A model generated the notes under the pieces. The model was not told the origin of the DNA and made no database searches. It saw nothing but the letters and a program-made list of their open reading frames with translations. A DNA stretch of 64,000 nucleotides from Bosea sp. ANAM02 (GTDB lineage Bacteria; Pseudomonadota; Alphaproteobacteria; Rhizobiales; Beijerinckiaceae), in NCBI RefSeq assembly GCF_011764485.1, contig NZ_AP022848.1, positions 772,001 through 836,000 of the forward strand. Reading direction: 5' to 3'. A program made the position numbers and the translations under genes. Below, one piece after another: positions 59,802 to 64,000 of the stretch. How positions within the stretch are numbered: the first letter of the stretch is position 1; each line of letters opens with the position of its first letter.

Positions 59802-60152
59802 TCACGCTCGGGCTAGGTGGTATCCCTTCGCCCCGTTCTCGTTCGCCGGCTCCAGCGTCGGGATGGCGGACACGTCCACCGATCGCGCGGCGTGCCAAGT
59901 GTCGAAGGCTGCCTGCATCCGAACCCATAGGTCCGGGCCGTTGCCGAAGAGCTTGCCCAGGCGGACAGCCACGTCCGGCGAGATCGGCTTGACCTCGTTC
60001 ATGATGGCATAGAGGTGCTGGCGCGAGATGCCGAGGAGGCGGGCAATCTCGGCCTTGCCCTTGCCGGTGGCGGGGATGATGTCCTCGCGCAGCATCTCTC
60101 CCGGATGCGTGGGAGCGCGGTCGCGCCGGGTGGCAGCCACAAGGTCGGTCAT
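59802..60152 (-). CDS. higA: HigA-type antitoxin
   Basis: 116 aa. HTH of the HigA/VapI type: APTHPGEMLREDIIPATGKG, KAEIARLLGISRQHLYAIMN and SPDVAVRLGKLFGNGPDLWV. Binds and neutralises HigB and represses the operon. The start is at MTDLVAATRRDRAP; six residues longer is possible. It lies 54 bases downstream of higB, the usual toxin-first order. Confidence 0.94.
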   Translation of the reverse strand: MTDLVAATRRDRAPTHPGEMLREDIIPATGKGKAEIARLLGISRQHLYAIMNEVKPISPDVAVRLGKLFGNGPDLWVRMQAAFDTWHAARSVDVSAIPTLEPANENGAKGYHLARA

Positions 60153-60206
60153 AGCATCTCCAATCATCAAAGCGTCAAAGTCATCAAAGCGGGTAGGCTT
60201 AGACCG

Positions 60207-60485
60207 TCAGTGATAGTTCTCCAGATCGATGGCCACGGCGTCCCCCGCCTCGAAAGCGAAGGTGATGCACCATGGCCCGTTGACGTGCATCGTGTAGCGA
60301 GTCGGGTCGAAGCCCTTTAGGGCGTGGAAGTCAAAGCCCGGCAGGTTCACGTCCTCGGGTCGGGCGGCGGCGTCCAGAGCGTCCATGCGACGCAGGATGC
60401 GAGATTGCAGCTTGGCATCCACCTTGCCGGTCTTGCCGGTCTCCCACAGCTCCGCGAGCCCTTTGTGCTTGAACGACCTTAGCAT
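60207..60485 (-). CDS. higB: HigB-type toxin (RelE superfamily)
   Basis: 92 aa. MLRSFKHKGLAELWETGKTG, LQSRILRRMDALDAAARPED and GFDFHALKGFDPTRYTMHVN, then GPWCITFAFEAGDAVAIDLE: the canonical HigB sequence. It is a ribosome-dependent mRNA interferase. Basic residues around the RYTMHVNGPW segment are kept, so it should be active. An operator-like dyad lies directly upstream. Confidence 0.95.
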   Translation of the reverse strand: MLRSFKHKGLAELWETGKTGKVDAKLQSRILRRMDALDAAARPEDVNLPGFDFHALKGFDPTRYTMHVNGPWCITFAFEAGDAVAIDLENYH

Positions 60486-60499
60486 GGCCTATGTGTAAT

Positions 60500-60539
60500 C
60501 TATCAGGTGACACACTGTCAACGATCGGGTGACAGATAG
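60500..60539. promoter_or_regulatory. Operator-like repeats upstream of higBA
   Basis: TGACAcacTGTCA at 60508-60520, an outer CTATC (60500-60504)/GATAG (60535-60539) pair and a second GGTGACA at 60528. It sits 15-54 bases upstream of higB. Confidence 0.65.
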
Positions 60540-60544
60540 GTTCC

Positions 60545-61033
60545 CTACCAGCGCTCCCCGCGTCGCCATTGTTCGGGATCGATGAACGTCCCGCCGTGCA
60601 TCCCGACATCGGCCGCCAAGGCCTCGTCATAGGCCTTGGAGTAGCGAGCGCCCCCATATCGCCAGTACGGTACGGCCCAGCCCAGCCGGATCATCTCCCG
60701 CCCGACATCGAGGCCGGCGGCATTCGTGCAGGTGGCGACCTCGCGTCCATAGCGGCCATGGGTTTCGACCGCGCAGCGGACACCTTGGCGGATCAGCCTC
60801 GCCAACGCATCCCGCGAATCCCGTCCGCATAGCGTCGCCTTGCCTGCGTCCGATCGGCAGACCTGGCTCAGCTCGGGCGCGTCCATGGCAGAGAGGCGGA
60901 TGCGTTGCGCACCGATCCGAAGCGTATCGCCATCGATGGCCGCGGCTTGGCCGGCTCGGAACTCATAGGTTTGCGAAGCGGCTGAGGAAACTAGGTTGGC
61001 CGCAAGCACCGACGCGAGCAAAGGCGTTCGCAT
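60545..61033 (-). CDS. Secreted thermonuclease-like (SNase) protein (162 aa)
   Basis: Signal peptide (MRTPLLASVLAANLVSSAAS). SNase OB-fold: AAIDGDTLRIGAQRIRLSAM with the metal-site Asp of DGDT, DAPELSQVC, then YGREVATCTNAAGLDVGREM and GWAVPYWRYG. The catalytic Arg/Glu neighbourhood is visible (RIRLSAMDAPE). Compared with the degenerate protein at 38384 it keeps the active-site pattern. Start at 61033; a longer frame to 61129 lacks sense. Confidence 0.9.
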   Translation of the reverse strand: MRTPLLASVLAANLVSSAASQTYEFRAGQAAAIDGDTLRIGAQRIRLSAMDAPELSQVCRSDAGKATLCGRDSRDALARLIRQGVRCAVETHGRYGREVATCTNAAGLDVGREMIRLGWAVPYWRYGGARYSKAYDEALAADVGMHGGTFIDPEQWRRGERW

Positions 61034-61138
61034 GATACGAATCCCTTGCAGTAAAGGCGTTGCCATCATGGCAATACCTCGACGCCATGGACGCAAGGTG
61101 TGGTCATCACGACCATACCCATTGGCCATCGACGCTCG

Positions 61139-61816
61139 TTATGGGGTGGCAATCGGAATATCTTCGATGAATCTTGGCCCGATAGCATACATCCAACCCA
61201 TCTCGCCGGCCTGCCCTGGGAACGGACGCACGCCCATCGCCCTGCGGTAAAGCCTCATCAGAGCTCGCTGCCTAATTTCTAAACCTCGAGTATGATCGAT
61301 CGTGTCATAATCGATGGGAAATGCCTTCAGCGCCAGCAGCGCTCGGTCTGGGAATTCGATCTCGATGATGCGCCGCATGATGGCTGCCCACTCGCCATGA
61401 CGTGCGTGCTTCGGATCGACGGCTAGATAGTCGGCGTAGACCAGCTTGCCGTGAACAAAGATGGAGTCGAAGATCTCGGGCCAGAAAAAGGTCAGGTTCT
61501 CGGCTAGCTCCATGACAGAATTGCTCTCTGCATCCATCAGATAGCAAAACTGGTCGTCATCCATAAGGTCGGCGTCAAACTCGTAAATCTTGAATGACCC
61601 GACCAAATTCTGCTTATCGAACAGCCAGCAATACAGCTTGCGCAGGCTGATCATGTTGGGCGCTTCCGCCACCCATCGCGCCTTGTAGATGCGATAACGT
61701 CCTTTGAAGCCGCCCTGCCTGGAGAGATCGATCTCTCTTAGCAGCTTCAAATCGCGAAATCGCTCGTGCGCCTCGGCAGAGAACTTCTCTCGACGGTAGG
61801 TTTTTCGGTGAAGCAT
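61139..61816 (-). CDS. GNAT-like hypothetical protein (225 aa)
   Basis: The middle (YLAVDPKHARHGEWAAIMRR, IIEIEFPDRALLALKAFPID) has the V/A-strand, short-helix pattern of GNAT acetyltransferases, with basic DPKHARHGEW in place of the Q/RxxGxG/A loop. The N-terminal 60 residues are of another kind. It overlaps the 3' end of the upstream gene by 70 bases, so its start may lie further inside. AT-richer. Function is inferred from fold resemblance only. Confidence 0.6.
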   Translation of the reverse strand: MLHRKTYRREKFSAEAHERFRDLKLLREIDLSRQGGFKGRYRIYKARWVAEAPNMISLRKLYCWLFDKQNLVGSFKIYEFDADLMDDDQFCYLMDAESNSVMELAENLTFFWPEIFDSIFVHGKLVYADYLAVDPKHARHGEWAAIMRRIIEIEFPDRALLALKAFPIDYDTIDHTRGLEIRQRALMRLYRRAMGVRPFPGQAGEMGWMYAIGPRFIEDIPIATP

Positions 61817-62196
61817 ATGGGTGAGGCTCGCGAAGTTGACGACGTGTCAGGCTCGCACGAGCGTGCATCCAATCTCTCGGCATAATCAGCCAAATTTCCG
61901 GGCATTTCACCCCAGCAGCGCTGGGGCAAAATATATCCCGTTTGAAGGCCGGCAAGATGTTCAGCCTCAGCCCTCGGAAGCCCGCAGTCGTATTCGAGGA
62001 TGCCTGCCCGTTCCTCGTAGGCGGCCCGCTCGTCTTCGGCTGATAGCGTCTCCAGCTTCTCTGTTTCCGCTGACACCCCTGCTACAGTTGCTAATCCTGC
62101 TACGGTTGGGGCGGCCTGAACCTGAACCGTAGCAGGATTAGCAAACGTAGCAGGGGTGTCCTCGGATACGAGATCATAGAATGGGCGATACGCCAT
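61747..62196 (-). CDS. Hypothetical protein linked to DUF3987 gene (149 aa)
   Basis: Starts MAYRPFYDLVSED, overlapping the stop of the DUF3987 gene as ATGA. Residues 18-45 are encoded by the large inverted repeat, giving the echoing peptides TPATFANPATV and TVAGLATVAGVSA. Then DERAAYEERAGILEYDCGLP and RAEAEHLAGLQ, a short motif often found beside DUF3987 proteins. The C-terminal part looks unstructured. Function unknown. Confidence 0.65.
   Translation of the reverse strand: MAYRPFYDLVSEDTPATFANPATVQVQAAPTVAGLATVAGVSAETEKLETLSAEDERAAYEERAGILEYDCGLPRAEAEHLAGLQTGYILPQRCWGEMPGNLADYAERLDARSCEPDTSSTSRASPICFTEKPTVERSSLPRRTSDFAI
62072..62160. repeat. 36-base inverted repeat within a coding region
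   Basis: 62072-62107 is the complement of 62125-62160 with two adjacent mismatches; the innermost 20 bases (TTGCTAATCCTGCTACGGTT) pair perfectly. The loop is 17 bases. In addition CCTGCTAC is repeated within each arm. Confidence 0.9.
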
Positions 62197-63311
62197 CACT
62201 CTCCTCCATCATCGAGAAGCAGAAAACGCTTGGGCCGGGCGTTGATCTCTCGGAGCCAGCCGTGCGCCTGAAGCAGCGCCGACGCATCGTCCGCCGCCGC
62301 CTTCGTCCTGGTGGCTGAAGGCCCGAACTGGAGGATGTCGCGAAAGCCGATCTCGGGCCGCTCTCGGCCCTTCAGCCAGTCGAGCAAGGTCTGAGCCCGC
62401 AGCAGCTTAGGGTCGAGCCTTGAGGCGTGCGCCAGGCGAAGAGCCTCCCTGACATACCAGTCAGCCAGGGCGATACCGCAGCGCATTCCCTCCAGCTTGA
62501 TCTCCTGAAGGTTCGGGTTTTCGATGGCGCTGATAACCCCGGCGATCCGAGCAGCATTCTCGGCCGCCTTCGCCGCGACATCCCGAATGATCTTCAGATC
62601 GCCGTGTGCGCCACACTCTCGCTCGACGTGGTTGAAAAACTGGACCCACTCAGCCTCCGCCTCGCTCGTCATCGAGAGCGGCATCGGATCCAGTTCGTTG
62701 GGCGCCCCCAGGTTGCGCGGCGCACGCTCCAGCAGCCGCAAGACTTGCTTTCCGTAGTCACCGATGGCTCGCTCGTCTTCCAGGCTGGCCTTGCGATAGA
62801 TCCGCTGCCCGGCGAGGGAGACGGGAGAGGCCAGCAGCACACGCGAGAGCAATCCCTGATCGCGGAGGGTCCGATCCGAGAGAAAGCCGGCGGCAGCGTC
62901 TGGCTGCACCATCAGGTGCGCGCTCAAGCGTCGGCCGGACAGGGTGGTGACGCCATCACCGGCACGGATGCGGACCGCACCGTTCCCATCCCATAGGCCG
63001 GAGAGCATCGCCGCCGTGCGCAGTCGGTTGTCATCGTTCATGCCGTGCCCGGCCGTGAACTGCCCGCCCTCCGCGCTGAATACGCCAAGGGCGCCGTGCA
63101 TCCAGCCCCAATTCTTCGTCAAGCCATCAGGCGTAACGTCGCCGCTGGTGAGGACCGGGGCAAGCGGCCGGCGCGGCTCGTCGCCAAGCTCTTCCAGACG
63201 GCTCCGGCGCTCGTCGTGGTCAATCTTGGCGTCGTTCTCGATCTTGCGTGTGAGATCGCCTGCAATGTTGGCCCCGTGAGGGGCGGTTATCGCTTTGAAG
63301 GTTAGCCCCCC
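62196..63311 (-). pseudogene. DUF3987 (YfjI-type) protein, N-terminus removed by IS21
   Basis: The visible 370 residues match the C-terminal two-thirds of DUF3987: GVFSAEGGQFTAGHGMNDDN, MLSGLWDGNGAVRIRAGDG, LSAHLMVQPDAAAGFLSDRT and the end LLQAHGWLREINARPKRFLL. Family members resemble plasmid and phage primase/helicase-like proteins. The reading frame continues to 63401, but that first part is IS21 sequence in antisense, so the original N-terminal ATPase part is lost beyond the element. It leads a unit with the 149-aa gene. Confidence 0.85.
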
Positions 63312-64000
63312 TGTTATCGGCTGCGGCTGATCCTTCCGTCTTTTCGGAAGGGTCCGGGGATGACGGGTGTGGAGACGATCGGTCGGATCCGGTTCGAGCA
63401 TTTCCAGAACGGCAAGGGGATCAAGCGGATCGCGCGGGAACTCGGCCTCGCGCGCGACACGGTTCGCAAAGTGCTCCGCTCCGGCGCGACCGAGTTCATC
63501 TACAAGCGCGAGGTCCAGCCGCGGCGGAAGCTTGGAGCCTGGGTCGATACGCTGACGGCGATCCTCGAGGCCGAAGACCGGCTGCCGCGGCGCGAGCGAC
63601 GCTCAACGATCCGGCTGTTCGAGGAGCTGCGCGGGCGCGGCTACGACGGAGCCCATGACAGCGTCCATCGGTTCGTGAAGGCCTGGCGTGCCGATCGCGC
63701 CCGGCTGCCGGCGCAGGCCTTCATTCCGCTGCGCTTCGATCCCGGCGAGGCCTATCAGTTTGACTGGAGCCACGAGGCGATCGAACTCCACGGGCTGCCC
63801 GTGGTGGTGAAGGTCGCCCAGATGCGACTGGCCTATAGCCGGATGCCGATCGTGCGCGCCTATTTCCGCGAGACGCAGGAGATGGTCTTCGACGCGCATG
63901 ACAAGGCCTTCGCCTTCTATGGCGGGGTCTGTCGGCGCGGCATCTACGACAACATGAAGACCGCGGTGGAGACCGTCTTCGTCGGCCGCGCCCGGGAGTA
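63312..64000 (+). mobile_element. IS21-family element, left part
   Basis: Begins with the TG dinucleotide of IS21 ends (TGTTATCGGCTGCGG) at about 63312, exactly where the DUF3987 similarity breaks. A short hairpin (CTTCCG/CGGAAG, 63333-63350) lies inside the end. The element continues past the window edge, so the right end and target duplication are not visible. Confidence 0.85.
63360..64000 (+). CDS. istA: IS21-family transposase IstA, N-terminal part
   Basis: 213 residues visible, no stop before the edge. HTH near the start (GKGIKRIARELGLARDTVRK), basic linker, then the RNase H-like catalytic domain beginning EAYQFDWSHEAIELHGLPVV, where the Asp of FDWS is the first catalytic residue, and FAFYGGVCRRGIYDNMKTAV with the second Asp. 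IstA needs the ATPase IstB, expected outside the window. GGAAGGG lies upstream of the ATG. Confidence 0.93.
   Translation, partial: MTGVETIGRIRFEHFQNGKGIKRIARELGLARDTVRKVLRSGATEFIYKREVQPRRKLGAWVDTLTAILEAEDRLPRRERRSTIRLFEELRGRGYDGAHDSVHRFVKAWRADRARLPAQAFIPLRFDPGEAYQFDWSHEAIELHGLPVVVKVAQMRLAYSRMPIVRAYFRETQEMVFDAHDKAFAFYGGVCRRGIYDNMKTAVETVFVGRARE

Noticed and set aside
63312-63401. N-terminal 30 residues of the DUF3987 frame (MLEPDPTDRLHTRH...)
   Set aside because: They are the antisense of the IS21 end and istA start, not part of the DUF3987 protein.

Overview
The window is a GC-rich chromosomal segment that reads as an alphaproteobacterium of the order Hyphomicrobiales (Rhizobiales). Marker genes typical of that group are a GapR/DUF2312 protein, CarD, FdxA, a SUV3-type helicase with a basic C-terminal tail, a YcbB-type L,D-transpeptidase, a DUF882 protein and EcfG-type promoters. 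A Bosea-like genus is possible, but the sequence alone cannot settle it.

Layout. 1-2437: end of hyuA and all of hyuB (hydantoinase/oxoprolinase). 2438-6781: an insertion-rich scar with an IS5-family element, a small stress-type gene with an EcfG-like promoter, a decayed lipocalin, a damaged IS3-family element and a dead serine recombinase running into tRNA-Arg(ACG). 7041-39157: ordinary core chromosome, with ribosomal protein L36, a TPR protein, pyruvate kinase, glycerate kinase, gapR, a TAXI-type TRAP transporter, azoreductase/LysR, GST, DUF882 protein, L,D-transpeptidase, an NtrC-type regulator, oligoendopeptidase F, a beta-barrel protein, arabinose-5-phosphate isomerase, MerR, the block helicase-hslR-fdxA-carD, a dienelactone hydrolase and an M48 protease. 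Palindromic intergenic repeats separate many of these. A second, apparently identical IS5 copy sits inside one such palindrome at 20262-21124.

39186 to the end is accessory DNA beginning at tRNA-Arg(CCT). Its first part (39.4-46.9 kb) is a set of small stress-type genes with a LigD-like DNA ligase, YflT- and PepSY-type proteins, an acyl-carrier-like protein without its serine, a DUF3606 protein and an SRAP (YedK) protein. Two divergent promoter pairs with the EcfG signature (GGAAC, 16-17 bases, xGTT) lie there, suggesting general-stress control. The second part (46.9-59.1 kb) looks phage-derived: a leftward chain of overlapping small genes including a possible toxin-like protein flanked by two acidic paralogues, a divergent Cro-like regulator with two operator-like dyads, and rightward virion-type genes including a lysozyme-like protein split by a frame change. 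The third part (59.1-64 kb) holds two clustered repeat families, a HigBA toxin-antitoxin pair, a secreted nuclease-like protein, a 36-base inverted repeat inside a coding region, and a DUF3987 gene cut by an IS21-family element whose istA runs off the window.

No CRISPR array, rRNA or recognisable complete new defence system was found. The most unusual items are the EcfG-type stress island, the toxin-like locus between acidic paralogues, the alternating GC tracts at 59.1-59.4 kb and the large hairpin at 62.07-62.16 kb.
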